From positions 1,984,001 to 2,048,000 of the forward strand of contig NZ_LR590484.1 of assembly GCF_901482695.1 (NCBI RefSeq): DNA of 64,000 bases, read 5' to 3'. This document shows, in pieces, positions 54,715-63,069 of the stretch (positions are counted from its first letter, which is position 1; every line of letters starts with the position of its first letter). Made by a program: the position numbers and the translations under genes. The notes under the pieces are model-generated. The model was not told where the DNA came from. It searched no databases and saw only the letters and a list, made by a program, of their open reading frames with translations. The stretch is from Sphingobacterium thalpophilum. GTDB taxonomy: Bacteria > Bacteroidota > Bacteroidia > Sphingobacteriales > Sphingobacteriaceae.

Positions 54715-56490
54715 TTATTCTTCCTTTTTATCAATTTTTGTTAAACCGGGTTTAAAACGAGGTTTGAAACCGGAAGGCCTGTTCGGAGTGGCGGTTTCAG
54801 ATCCATCGAAGAGCGTCTGTCTTTCACTGTCTGAGGCAACATCTTGATTTTGTTTGTCAGTTGTTCCGTTTTCTTCAACCGAGGTGGGGGCAATGATATT
54901 GCTGTCGGGAGCCGGAGCATCCGGTGGTGGGACTGTATTTTCGGTCTTCGTGACACCGGCCTTGAAGCGAGGTTTAAATCCCGTAGGCTTGGAAGTTTCT
55001 GCTGTGTTATCGTCAGCTGGCGAGACCGGTTCGCTGGGAACTGATTCGCTTTTGGTTACTCCGGCTTTAAATCGCGGCTTGAAACCAGCGGGTTTACTTG
55101 TCGCTTCGGAAGGTGTTTCAGAAGTCTCCTGTGTTGTCGAAGTATTACCTAGCACCGTGTCTGCATTTTCGGTCTTCGTGACACCGGCCTTGAAGCGAGG
55201 TTTAAATCCCGTAGGCTTGGAAGTTTCTGCTGTAGTATCGTCAGTAGCTGGCGAGACCGGTTCGCTGGGAACTGATTCGCTTTTGGTTACTCCGGCTTTA
55301 AATCGCGGCTTGAAACCAGCGGGTTTACTTGTCGCTTTGGAAGGTGTTTCAGAAGTCTCCTGTGTTGTCGAAGTATTACCTAGCACCGTGTCTGTATTTT
55401 CGGTCTTCGTGACACCGGCCTTGAAGCGAGGTTTAAACCCCGTAGGCTTGGAAGTTTCTGCTGTGTTATCGTCAGCTGGCGAGACCGGTTCGCCGGGAAC
55501 TGATTCGCTTTTGGTTACTCCGGCTTTAAATCGCGGCTTGAAACCAGCGGGTTTACTTGTCGCTTCGGAAGGTGTTTCAGAAGTCTCCTGTGTTGTCGAA
55601 GTATTACCTAGCACCGTGTCTGTATTTTCGGTCTTCGTGACACCTGCCTTGAAGCGAGGTTTAAACCCCGTAGGCTTGGAAGTTTCTGCTGTAGTATCGT
55701 CAGCTGGCGAGACCGGTTCGCTGGGAACTGATTCGCTTTTGGTTACTCCGGCTTTAAATCGCGGCTTGAAACCAGCGGGTTTACTTGTCGCTTCGGAAGG
55801 TGTTTCAGAAGTCTCCTGTGTTGTCGAAGTATTACCTAGCACCGTGTCTGTATTTTCGGTCTTCGTGACACCTGCCTTGAAGCGAGGTTTAAACCCCGTA
55901 GGCTTGGAAGTTTCTGCTGTAGTATGGTCAGCTGGCGAGACCGGTTCGCTGGAAACGGATTCGCTTTTGGTTACTCCGGCTTTAAATCGCGGCTTGAAAC
56001 CAGCGGGCTTGGAAGTTTCTGCTGTGTTATCGTCAGTAGCTGGCGAGACCGGTTCGCTGGGAACGGATTCGCTTTTGGTTGCTCCAGCCTTAAATCGCGG
56101 TTTAAATCCTGTGGGCTTCGAGTTCTCCGTAGTAGTCGTTTCATCGGATTGCACAGCTGCTGTTGTTGCCACTTCCGACGATGGCTTGTCAGCTGGGACA
56201 ATTGCCTTAAACCTGGGTTTAAACCCACTGGGCTTAGCTGTGAGGGCTTCCGTCTGCGGAGCAGGAACGGCTTTGTCCGTTTTGTTCGCGATAGGGCCGA
56301 CTGGAGCCGCTTCTTCTTCTAAACGGAAGCGCAGGCGCAGCTTGTTGAACCAAAACTTTTTGCTATGATCAAAACTCTTTTCTCCCATAACGGCATAATG
56401 CATTCTGAACTCTTCATATAAAGGTTCATCTGCCGCTTGTAAGGCTTTTAAATCAATTTTCTTTTTTACGAAAAATTCTTCAAAAGTCAT
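54715..56490 (-). CDS. GFKPRFK-repeat protein, unknown function
   Basis: 591 residues. A conserved 60-residue N-terminal domain (FFVKKKIDLKALQAADEPL, MGEKSFDHSKKFWFNKLRL) is followed by a disordered tail with 13 copies of (K/R)PxGFKPRFK, mostly as KPAGFKPRFKAGVTK and KPTGFKPRFKAGVTK alternating with Ser/Thr/Glu/Asp-rich linkers. No signal peptide or membrane helix. Basic-aromatic motifs could bind nucleic acid or membranes, which is an inference only. Repeats are nearly identical at DNA level (228-bp unit), so length probably varies between strains. Confidence 0.8.
   Translation of the reverse strand: MTFEEFFVKKKIDLKALQAADEPLYEEFRMHYAVMGEKSFDHSKKFWFNKLRLRFRLEEEAAPVGPIANKTDKAVPAPQTEALTAKPSGFKPRFKAIVPADKPSSEVATTAAVQSDETTTTENSKPTGFKPRFKAGATKSESVPSEPVSPATDDNTAETSKPAGFKPRFKAGVTKSESVSSEPVSPADHTTAETSKPTGFKPRFKAGVTKTENTDTVLGNTSTTQETSETPSEATSKPAGFKPRFKAGVTKSESVPSEPVSPADDTTAETSKPTGFKPRFKAGVTKTENTDTVLGNTSTTQETSETPSEATSKPAGFKPRFKAGVTKSESVPGEPVSPADDNTAETSKPTGFKPRFKAGVTKTENTDTVLGNTSTTQETSETPSKATSKPAGFKPRFKAGVTKSESVPSEPVSPATDDTTAETSKPTGFKPRFKAGVTKTENADTVLGNTSTTQETSETPSEATSKPAGFKPRFKAGVTKSESVPSEPVSPADDNTAETSKPTGFKPRFKAGVTKTENTVPPPDAPAPDSNIIAPTSVEENGTTDKQNQDVASDSERQTLFDGSETATPNRPSGFKPRFKPGLTKIDKKEE
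54940..56110. repeat. 228-bp tandem repeat array within repeat protein gene
   Basis: The word GATTCGCTTTTGG recurs at 55043, 55274, 55502, 55730 and 55958, giving spacings of 231, 228, 228 and 228 bp, all multiples of 3. One unit codes for 76 residues with two GFKPRFK motifs. Confidence 0.9.
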
Positions 56491-56562
56491 TTCGTCATGA
56501 GTTTGTTATAGTCTATTACAAATGTAGTAATTTTTCTGACGGGCATGGGATATAGGCATAAA

Positions 56563-56585
56563 AAAAGAGCGGCCAGCGCTCTTTT
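56563..56585 (-). terminator. Terminator of yebC-containing unit
   Basis: AAAAGAGCG / CGCTCTTTT with a 5-base loop; T runs on both strands, the longer in the leftward direction. Confidence 0.85.
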
Positions 56586-56608
56586 AATCTATTCCTGAAA
56601 AAGTTGGC

Positions 56609-57334
56609 TTATGCCATATTGTGATATACAGCTTGTACATCATCGTCCTCTTCAATTTTATCAATCAGTTTTAATACATCAGCCGCCTGTTCCTCTGTGA
56701 TTTCGGAATGGGATAATGCAATACGTTCCAGTTTAGCAGATTTGATCTCTATTCCCTTTTCTTCGAGTAGTTTCTGCATATTGCCGAAATCTTCGAAAGA
56801 GGTCTGCACAACAACAACATCATTGCCTTCTTCATCAGCTTCCACGTACAGTTCTTCTAAACCACCATCGATCAACTCCAGTTCCAGTTCTTCAATATCC
56901 AGCTCATCTGTAGCGGCAAACCGAAAAATAGATTTGCGTTGGAAGATAAAGTCTAACGAACCTGTTTTTCCCAATGATCCGCCAGCTTTTGTAAAATAGC
57001 TACGGATATTGCCCACCGTACGGTTGGTATTGTCTGTAGCAGTTTCGATCAAAACAGGGACACCATGTGGGCCATAGCCCTCATATACATATTCTTCATA
57101 GCCTTTTGAATCCTTTTCAGAAGCACGTTTTATGGCGGCTTCGATGCGATCTTTAGGCATGTTTACAGCTTTGGCGTTATGTATTGCCGTACGAAGTCTC
57201 GAGTTTGTTTCAGGGTGAGGGCCGCTTTCTTTAACCGCCATAGCGATTTCTTTACCTAAACGTGTAAATTGTACGGCCATCTTAGCCCAGCGTTTGAATT
57301 TCCGCTCTTTTCTGAATTCGAAAGCTCTTCCCAT
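56609..57334 (-). CDS. yebC: YebC/PmpR family protein
   Basis: 241 residues: RAFEFRKERKFKRWAKMAVQ, NMPKDRIEAAIKRASEK, YEGYGPHGVPVLIETATDN, and TGSLDFIFQRKS are the standard YebC blocks. Formerly called a transcriptional regulator; members are now linked to translation of difficult sequences. Two bp from the upstream tdh-like gene on the same strand. Confidence 0.95.
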   Translation of the reverse strand: MGRAFEFRKERKFKRWAKMAVQFTRLGKEIAMAVKESGPHPETNSRLRTAIHNAKAVNMPKDRIEAAIKRASEKDSKGYEEYVYEGYGPHGVPVLIETATDNTNRTVGNIRSYFTKAGGSLGKTGSLDFIFQRKSIFRFAATDELDIEELELELIDGGLEELYVEADEEGNDVVVVQTSFEDFGNMQKLLEEKGIEIKSAKLERIALSHSEITEEQAADVLKLIDKIEEDDDVQAVYHNMA

Positions 57335-57336
57335 TG

Positions 57337-58284
57337 TTATATTTTGTTTTTAAGATTTTCAATCATATCGACTGTCATCTTCTGGATGTCAAATTCTGGC
57401 TTCCAGTTCCAGTCTTTCCTTGCGTAGGAGTCGTCCAGACTTGCGGGCCATGAATCCGCAATCTGCTGTCTTGGGTCGTTCTCTACGTAAGAGATTGCAA
57501 AATTAGGAAGAATTTTTTTAATTTCCTGTGCGAGTTCTTTCGGAGTAAAGGTAATGCCGCCAAGGTTATAGCTGTGGCGAATGCTCAGGTCTGCTTTTGG
57601 TGCGTCCATCAGTTCCAGCGTGCCCCGAATGGCGTCGTCCATATACAGCATCGGTAAAGCAGTATCTTCGGATAGAAAGCATGTATAGGTACCTGTTCTC
57701 AACGCTTCATAGAAAATATCAACAGCATAGTCTGTGGTGCCACCTCCGGGTTCGGTTTTCCAGGAGATAATCCCGGGATATCGTACGCTTCGTATATCGA
57801 GGCCGCGATGTTCCTGATACCATTCGATTAAACGCTCGCCGGCAAGTTTGCTGATGCCATAAATCGTGTTGGGATCCATCACGCAATATTGCTCGGTATT
57901 CACTTTTGGAGAATGCGGACCGAACACAGCGATCGAGCTTGGCCAAAATATCTTTGAAACGTTGTACGTGACAGCGAGATCAAGTACATTGAGCAATCCA
58001 TTCATGTTAAGCTCCCAAGCCTTTTCAGGATATTTCTCTCCTGTAGCCGAAAGCATAGCTGCCAATAGGTAGACCTGAGTGGGTTTATATTTTTGAAATA
58101 AGAGGTCCAGACCGCTTTTGTCGAGTACATTCGCAATTTCAAAATTTTCGTCGGGGCTTTTTGTCTGAGGTTCTCTGATGTCTGTGGTGACAACGTGGTC
58201 TGCACCAAATTTTTTACGCAGAGCGATGGCCAATTCTGTACCGATTTGGCCGTTTGCACCAATGATAATAATGCTTTCTTTCAT
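57337..58284 (-). CDS. L-threonine 3-dehydrogenase, epimerase-type
   Basis: 315 residues of the short-chain (epimerase-like) threonine dehydrogenase family: NAD motif IIIGANGQIGTELA, KIFWPSSIAVFG, PNTIYGISKLAGER with catalytic YGISK, SVRYPGIISWKTEPGGGTT, and LPMLYMDDAIRGT. Oxidises threonine to 2-amino-3-ketobutyrate. Start ATG 58284 is 5 bp from a TATATTTG -7 box, so the mRNA is probably leaderless; a start at 58314 lies upstream of the promoter. Confidence 0.9.
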   Translation of the reverse strand: MKESIIIIGANGQIGTELAIALRKKFGADHVVTTDIREPQTKSPDENFEIANVLDKSGLDLLFQKYKPTQVYLLAAMLSATGEKYPEKAWELNMNGLLNVLDLAVTYNVSKIFWPSSIAVFGPHSPKVNTEQYCVMDPNTIYGISKLAGERLIEWYQEHRGLDIRSVRYPGIISWKTEPGGGTTDYAVDIFYEALRTGTYTCFLSEDTALPMLYMDDAIRGTLELMDAPKADLSIRHSYNLGGITFTPKELAQEIKKILPNFAISYVENDPRQQIADSWPASLDDSYARKDWNWKPEFDIQKMTVDMIENLKNKI

Positions 58285-58288
58285 GATG

Positions 58289-58318
58289 CAAATATAAAGG
58301 CTTTTCGGTATCAAACAA
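58289..58318 (-). promoter_or_regulatory. Promoter of threonine dehydrogenase gene
   Basis: Minus strand: TTG (58318-58316), 19-bp spacer, TATATTTG (58296-58289). Confidence 0.75.
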
Positions 58319-58602
58319 CCTGAGGAGCCCCATGGCAGCAGAGTAAAAATCTTAATTTATAGCATCTTGAGGTCGTTTTTATGAGATTTTAAACCGATTC
58401 AATCGTTTGTTCTTTTTTTTTGAACGAGGGCCAATTATTTTTATTTTTTTTGAATTGGATCCGTTACCATTTTTAGGAAAATGCTGGGTTACGCGTATCA
58501 TACCATTGTGACAAATCGATTGAAATTGGCCGCAAATTGTGACTTTGCTAGTCTAACAAACGATATTTTATTATTTTAATAGTGTAATTGCTGAATATTT
58601 TA
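58319..58602. other. Intergenic region upstream of asd
   Basis: Contains imperfect stems (CCAATT...AATTGG around 58431-58457; a GTTC/GAAC stem with a T-rich loop near 58410) but no gene or RNA I recognise. TGACTTTG at 58540-58547 is a near-match -7 box. Confidence 0.4.
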
Positions 58603-58690
58603 TAAATTTGAAGAATCAAATCTTCAAGAATCAACTAAAAACAAATCAAATAACAAATTTTAATATACACAATTTAAACACAAACAAAAA
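58603..58690 (+). promoter_or_regulatory. -7 box and G-free leader of asd
   Basis: TAAATTTG at 58603-58610 fits TAnnTTTG. The last 62 bases before the ATG (58629-58690) contain no G at all, so the leader should be unstructured, a common way to favour translation without a Shine-Dalgarno site. Confidence 0.5.
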
Positions 58691-59680
58691 ATGAAAGTGG
58701 CAGTAGTCGGCGCAACAGGCCTTGTAGGCACTGAAATGCTAACCGTGTTGGCGGCGCGAAATTTCCCAGTAACAGAATTGATTCCGGTAGCTTCAGAGCG
58801 CAGTAAGGGTAAGGAAATTGAATTCAAGGGAAAGAAGTACAAGGTGGTTACACCATCTGAGGCTATTGCTTTGAAACCTGATGTGGCCTTATTTTCTGCT
58901 GGAGGCGATACTTCTAAAGAGTTTGCACCAAAATTTGCTGAAGCTGGAATTACGGTAATCGATAATTCTTCAGCCTGGCGTATGGATCCAAGTAAAAAGC
59001 TGGTTGTCCCTGAGGTTAATGGCGATGTATTGGCTGCTGAAGATAAAATCATTGCAAATCCAAATTGTTCAACCATTCAGATGGTCGTGGCTTTAAAGCC
59101 ATTGCATGATAAATATAAAATCAAACGAGTGGTCGTTTCGACCTATCAATCCGTTACAGGTACTGGCGTAAAGGCCGTTAATCAGCTGATGGATGAGCGT
59201 GCCGGCAAAGATGGTGAAAAAGCTTATCCTTATCAGATTGATCTGAATGTTATCCCACATATTGATGTATTTCAGGAAAACGGTTATACCAAAGAGGAAA
59301 TGAAAATGATTTTGGAAACAAACAAAATCATGCGGGATGATTCAATCAAGGTTACTGCAACGACTGTGCGTATTCCAGTAATGGGGGGACACTCGGAATC
59401 ATTAAATATTGAATTTGAAAATGATTTCGACTTAAATGAGGTTCGTGCAGCCTTAGCAGCCCAGAGCGGCTGTATCGTTGTTGACGATCCTGCTTCCCTT
59501 CAATATCCTATGCCAAAAGATGCGCATGGAAGAGATGAGGTTTTCGTTGGACGTATTCGCCGTGACGAGTCTCAGCCTAATACGCTAAACATGTGGGTAG
59601 TAGCGGACAACTTACGCAAAGGTGCTGCAACAAATGCAGTTCAGATTGCGGAGCTATTGGCAGAAAAAGCATTGATCTAA
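58691..59680 (+). CDS. asd: Aspartate-semialdehyde dehydrogenase
   Basis: 329 residues. Makes aspartate semialdehyde for lysine, diaminopimelate, threonine and methionine. NADP motif VVGATGLVGTEML, catalytic Cys in IANPNCSTIQMVVAL, VVSTYQSVTGTGVKA, and VRIPVMGGHSESLNIEF are all present. Monocistronic with a strong terminator. Confidence 0.97.
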   Translation: MKVAVVGATGLVGTEMLTVLAARNFPVTELIPVASERSKGKEIEFKGKKYKVVTPSEAIALKPDVALFSAGGDTSKEFAPKFAEAGITVIDNSSAWRMDPSKKLVVPEVNGDVLAAEDKIIANPNCSTIQMVVALKPLHDKYKIKRVVVSTYQSVTGTGVKAVNQLMDERAGKDGEKAYPYQIDLNVIPHIDVFQENGYTKEEMKMILETNKIMRDDSIKVTATTVRIPVMGGHSESLNIEFENDFDLNEVRAALAAQSGCIVVDDPASLQYPMPKDAHGRDEVFVGRIRRDESQPNTLNMWVVADNLRKGAATNAVQIAELLAEKALI

Positions 59681-59697
59681 TCTTAGATATCATTCTA

Positions 59698-59739
59698 ACA
59701 GAGAGCGCCCAGGGTTCAATTTCCCTGGGCGCTCTCTGT
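59698..59739. terminator. Bidirectional terminator
   Basis: Perfect 17-bp arms (59698-59714, 59723-59739) rich in GC with an 8-base loop, between the convergent asd and deformylase-fusion genes. Confidence 0.9.
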
Positions 59740-59794
59740 TTTGTCACGCTTGTGATCAAAATTCGACTTCGCAACATTCAGCATGCTCCACCAA

Positions 59795-61021
59795 TCAGGG
59801 CATCAATGTCTTTGGCTGAATCGAAAACTCGAGCTTATCATTTAGTGAAGCAGATTCAGCTTTCGCCTGTTCCTCAAGACGGTCGGGAAATAAAATACCA
59901 TAAAGATGATCCGTTTCATGTTGGAAAATGACTGCCGTAAAACCTTCGATATTTTCTTCGATTACTTTTCCTTCAGTATTGACATATTGTAGCCGAATAG
60001 CATAACTCCGTAAGACATCTTCCTTACGATCCGGAATGGAGAGGCAGCCTTCGGCACCTTTGCGTTGTAACTTTGACCGCCATAAGATCTTGGGATTGAT
60101 GTAAAATTCAAAAGGCTGGCCGGCCTTATCAAAGCGCTGTACCCAGATCAGGTTCTTGTTGATGCCTACCTGTGGGGCCGCTATGCCTACACCAGGATGA
60201 TTGGGGTCACGGACCGTCGCAAACATCCTTTTTGAAAGAGTTTCCAGTAAAGGGTCGTTGTATTTGGCATCGCTGCTTGTCGCTTTTAGGACTTTCAGAT
60301 CATTCTCGTCGGTAGTCTGAAGTACGCGGAGGAGTGTGTTATCGTCGCCAGACAAAATAATTTTTTTGTCAGCATCGCTAAAGCCCTGTGCAGCATCTAC
60401 ATTGACCGGTCGCTCGTTCTTTGGTTTGTGAAAAGCTTTTTCTCCTGCCATAATTTTTGTGTCTAAGGTGTTTTCAACTGGAGGCACCGGACAACGGTAC
60501 CCATTGCTATACGCACAATACGGATTGTAGGCTTTATTGAAATCAATCTCGATCAGATCGCCCTTGATGTCGTCCATCGATAAGTCTATATACCGTCCAC
60601 CGCTATAGCTCTCCTGTCCGTTTGTGCCATCTAAAAACGGTAAAAATAAATGTTTCTTATAAGCTGGATTTTGAAACAGGGCAACACTTTGATAAATGTT
60701 CAGCTTCCGTTCTTTCCCATTCAATGGAAACGTTATGATTGCATACCGTTTATACTCATTGCTTGTGCCGTCGTAGGTGGGCATGCGAAATACAGGTTCA
60801 TCATACAGGACTTCGACCTTAGCGTTGACTTTATATGCTCGATTTACCGGAAAGTAATCCAGAAACGCTACCTGCTCTGCTTTAAGTGGTCCATATTTTT
60901 CTCGGGCGAGCTCAGACGCTTTTTCTTTCCGCTGTGCCAAAATCTGCTGCTCATAGCCGCTCTGAGCGTGGCCATACAGAGACAATGCCACGAAAAGACC
61001 TGCAATTATTATTCTTCTCAT
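59795..61021 (-). CDS. Exported DUF1684-peptide deformylase fusion
   Basis: 408 residues: signal peptide (IIIAGLFVALSLYGHAQS), a DUF1684 domain (about 25-185; RAYKVNAKVEVLYDEPVFRM, DFNKAYNPYCAYSNGYRCP), then a peptide deformylase domain (about 215-395) with all three metal-site motifs: GVGIAAPQVG, AEGCLSIPDR and FQHETDHLYG. Normal deformylase is cytoplasmic and acts on nascent chains; the signal peptide predicts a periplasmic location, so the substrate may differ. DUF1684 role unknown. Confidence 0.88.
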   Translation of the reverse strand: MRRIIIAGLFVALSLYGHAQSGYEQQILAQRKEKASELAREKYGPLKAEQVAFLDYFPVNRAYKVNAKVEVLYDEPVFRMPTYDGTSNEYKRYAIITFPLNGKERKLNIYQSVALFQNPAYKKHLFLPFLDGTNGQESYSGGRYIDLSMDDIKGDLIEIDFNKAYNPYCAYSNGYRCPVPPVENTLDTKIMAGEKAFHKPKNERPVNVDAAQGFSDADKKIILSGDDNTLLRVLQTTDENDLKVLKATSSDAKYNDPLLETLSKRMFATVRDPNHPGVGIAAPQVGINKNLIWVQRFDKAGQPFEFYINPKILWRSKLQRKGAEGCLSIPDRKEDVLRSYAIRLQYVNTEGKVIEENIEGFTAVIFQHETDHLYGILFPDRLEEQAKAESASLNDKLEFSIQPKTLMP

Positions 61022-61300
61022 CTGTGTAAGTTGTTTTCGAACTTGCTATAAGCTTCCGTTCCAGTAATCAATGACTCTTCTTCCTGTATATGCGCTCCTC
61101 TGTCTATCCGTGTAGGATAATGCAGCCTTACGCATGTCAAAAGCGTGTAACTTTGTAAAAGTCTACCAAAGTTATCGATTTATGAGTGAATTGATGTTTC
61201 ACTCGATAAAAAAAATAAAAAATGTTGACATATTTCGCGCTTGTATACGGTGTAAAGGTAGAATCCGAACACTCATGTCTCAATACTCATATCTAAATTG
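61022..61300. other. Intergenic region with face-to-face -7-like boxes
   Basis: TAACTTTG at 61148-61155 and CAAAGTTA at 61167-61174 form a perfect 8-bp inverted repeat, each half a -7 consensus on its strand. No matching -33 elements. An open frame from 61134 runs into ruvX but has no protein-like features before 61323. Confidence 0.35.
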
Positions 61301-61308
61301 TACTTTTG
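61301..61308 (+). promoter_or_regulatory. -7 element of ruvX
   Basis: TACTTTTG, 14 bp before ATG 61323. It supports the shorter start. Confidence 0.6.
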
Positions 61309-61322
61309 TAAAAAAGATATCC

Positions 61323-61736
61323 ATGAGATTGATGGCTTTTGATTACGGGACAAAAAGGATCGGGATCGCGGTGACAGATCCCATGCAGATCATTGCTACA
61401 GCACTGACCACCATTCATCCGCAGGATATTTGGACGTTTTTGGCTGATTATCTTCAGACAGAACAGGTTGAGACTTTTATCATTGGTAAACCGAAGCAGC
61501 TGGATGGGTCGGATTCTGAATCTGCGTCCCACGTTGTGGGCTTTATGCGGAAATTAAAAAAAACATATCCAGAGATTCCTGTAGTAGAGATCGACGAACG
61601 ATTTACTTCTAAAATAGCCGCAGCAGCTATTGCTCAAAGCGGTAAGAAGAAAAAGGACCGACAGCAAAAAGGATTGATCGATACAGTTTCGGCAACGATT
61701 ATCTTACAGAGCTACATGGATGGCCGTAGCTATTGA
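61323..61736 (+). CDS. ruvX: RuvX/YqgF family nuclease (pre-16S rRNA processing)
   Basis: 137 residues, RNase H-like fold: MAFDYGTKRIGIAVTDP with first catalytic Asp, TFIIGKPKQLDGSDSESA, VVEIDERFTSKIAAAAI, and DTVSATIILQSYMD with the last Asp. Acts in 5' maturation of 16S rRNA. The long open frame to 61134 is rejected because family homology starts at this ATG. ybeY, also an rRNA maturation nuclease gene, follows 188 bp later. Confidence 0.93.
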   Translation: MRLMAFDYGTKRIGIAVTDPMQIIATALTTIHPQDIWTFLADYLQTEQVETFIIGKPKQLDGSDSESASHVVGFMRKLKKTYPEIPVVEIDERFTSKIAAAAIAQSGKKKKDRQQKGLIDTVSATIILQSYMDGRSY

Positions 61737-61924
61737 GTAGGTAGCGACATATTTCTCATTACAAAGTGAAAGGCTGCCGGTACTCTTAACGCCGTCAAAT
61801 GGACGTAAAAACCGATTGCTGAAGACAGCGTCAATGCCTTAAAAAATAAATGAGGTGCTACTCAAGATCAGCGGATATAGGAAGAGAGGCTCGGGGACAT
61901 ATCGAGCGATAAATAAATTAATAG

Positions 61925-62353
61925 ATGAAGAGTATACAATTTTTTACTGAAGATATCGATTTCAAAATAAAAGAAAAAGGAAAGATTCGTCAATGGATCC
62001 TTGAATCCGTTAAGAATGAAGGGTTTAAGCGCGTGGGAGAGCTTAGTTTTATCCTTTGTTCGGACGATTATCTGTTGGAGATCAACAAACAGTATTTGAA
62101 CCACGATACCTATACCGATATTGTTACCTTTGACTCGTCCGAGGATGAGGATACGATTGCAGGTGATATTTTCATCAGTGTGGAACGGATCCGTGAAAAT
62201 GCGCAAAAGTTTAGAGTCGCCGAACGGGATGAGCTACATCGGGTTATTATCCACGGGGTCATGCATCTATGTGGATATCCGGATAAGAAGCCTGCGGAGA
62301 AAGCTAAGATGACAGCCAAAGAAGATGAATATTTGAGCAAGAGAACATTTTAA
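61925..62353 (+). CDS. ybeY: Endoribonuclease YbeY
   Basis: 142 residues. Zinc-dependent RNase for 16S rRNA 3' maturation. Blocks: LSFILCSDDYLLEINKQYLN, YTDIVTFDSSEDE, IAGDIFISVERIRENA, and the metal motif HGVMHLCGYPDK. The third usual metal His of HGxLHLxGxDH is replaced by Lys after the Asp (DK), which I believe is common in Bacteroidota YbeY. Confidence 0.93.
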   Translation: MKSIQFFTEDIDFKIKEKGKIRQWILESVKNEGFKRVGELSFILCSDDYLLEINKQYLNHDTYTDIVTFDSSEDEDTIAGDIFISVERIRENAQKFRVAERDELHRVIIHGVMHLCGYPDKKPAEKAKMTAKEDEYLSKRTF

Positions 62354-62399
62354 GGCGTATATAAGCAGATAAACTGCACATCTAGGCGAATACAAAATG

Positions 62400-62433
62400 C
62401 AAGAAGCGTTGCACGATCGTGCAACGCTTCTTG
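62400..62433. terminator. 34-bp perfect palindrome between ybeY and ndk
   Basis: CAAGAAGCGTTGCACGA and its exact complement meet without a spacer at CGATCG. As RNA it forms a strong hairpin on either strand and probably terminates both convergent genes, but T runs are weak. Confidence 0.6.
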
Positions 62434-62451
62434 TATAAAATCATTTATCGA

Positions 62452-62871
62452 CTAAAATCTTTCGAACTGAGAGAAGAAGAAATTGCCTTCAATAGCTGCA
62501 TTTTCATCTGAGTCAGACCCGTGAATGGCATTTGCATCAATAGATTTAGCGTACTTGTTGCGGATAGTGCCTTCGGCTGCGTCAGCAGGGTTCGTTGCAC
62601 CGATCAGCGTGCGGAAGTCTTCAACAGCGTTGTCTTTTTCTAAGATCGCAGCAACGATAGGGCCAGAAGTCATAAAGTCTACTAGCTCGCCATAAAAAGG
62701 GCGCTCTTTGTGTACTGCATAAAATGCACCAGCGGTTTCTTTGGATAATTGAATGTATTTCATTGCAATGATTTTGAAACCGCCAGCAATGATATCGTTA
62801 AGGATTGCACCGATGTGACCATTCGCTACTGCGTCAGGTTTGATCATCGTAAATGTTCTGTTAGTTGCCAT
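62452..62871 (-). CDS. ndk: Nucleoside diphosphate kinase
   Basis: 139 residues. Balances NTP pools by transferring gamma-phosphate through a phospho-His. [15 protein letters not shown] at the start, [16 protein letters not shown], and the active-site block [12 protein letters not shown] with its His are complete. Strong extended promoter. Confidence 0.97.
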   Translation of the reverse strand: MATNRTFTMIKPDAVANGHIGAILNDIIAGGFKIIAMKYIQLSKETAGAFYAVHKERPFYGELVDFMTSGPIVAAILEKDNAVEDFRTLIGATNPADAAEGTIRNKYAKSIDANAIHGSDSDENAAIEGNFFFSQFERF

Positions 62872-62886
62872 TATTTAATTTTTTTG

Positions 62887-62917
62887 CAAAATTAGATAAA
62901 TTGCCCTTTTTTCACAA
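62887..62917 (-). promoter_or_regulatory. Promoter of ndk
   Basis: Minus strand: TTG (62917-62915), 20-bp spacer, TAATTTTG (62894-62887), preceded by GCAATTTATC as at murF and fcl. Confidence 0.85.
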
Positions 62918-63054
62918 GTGTTTATTTCGGCGCTCAGCTTTCACTTTTACAGCGGTGGCAGGCTATATACCATCGAATGACAAAATAGGTGTGCTAATAT
63001 CAAAAAAGCGTCTCCAATCAGATTTATTGCATTAATATATTCAATATGAATATG

Positions 63055-63062
63055 TAACTTTG
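63055..63062 (+). promoter_or_regulatory. -7 element of ispH
   Basis: TAACTTTG, ending 8 bp before the ispH ATG; a leaderless or nearly leaderless mRNA is expected. Confidence 0.6.
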
Positions 63063-63069
63063 TAATGTT

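Noticed and set aside
54854..56368. 504-codon open frame opposite the repeat protein
   Set aside because: It is an artefact of tandem repeats whose unit length is a multiple of 3, keeping one antisense frame open. Its N-terminus has no promoter or known motif, and the minus-strand gene has a conserved N-terminal domain.
61134..61322. 63-residue extension of RuvX
   Set aside because: The -7 box at 61301-61308 lies inside it and RuvX homology begins at ATG 61323.
61925..62353. Inactivated YbeY because the third metal His is missing
   Set aside because: HGxMHLCGYxDK is, as far as I know, the usual Bacteroidota form and the rest of the protein is complete.
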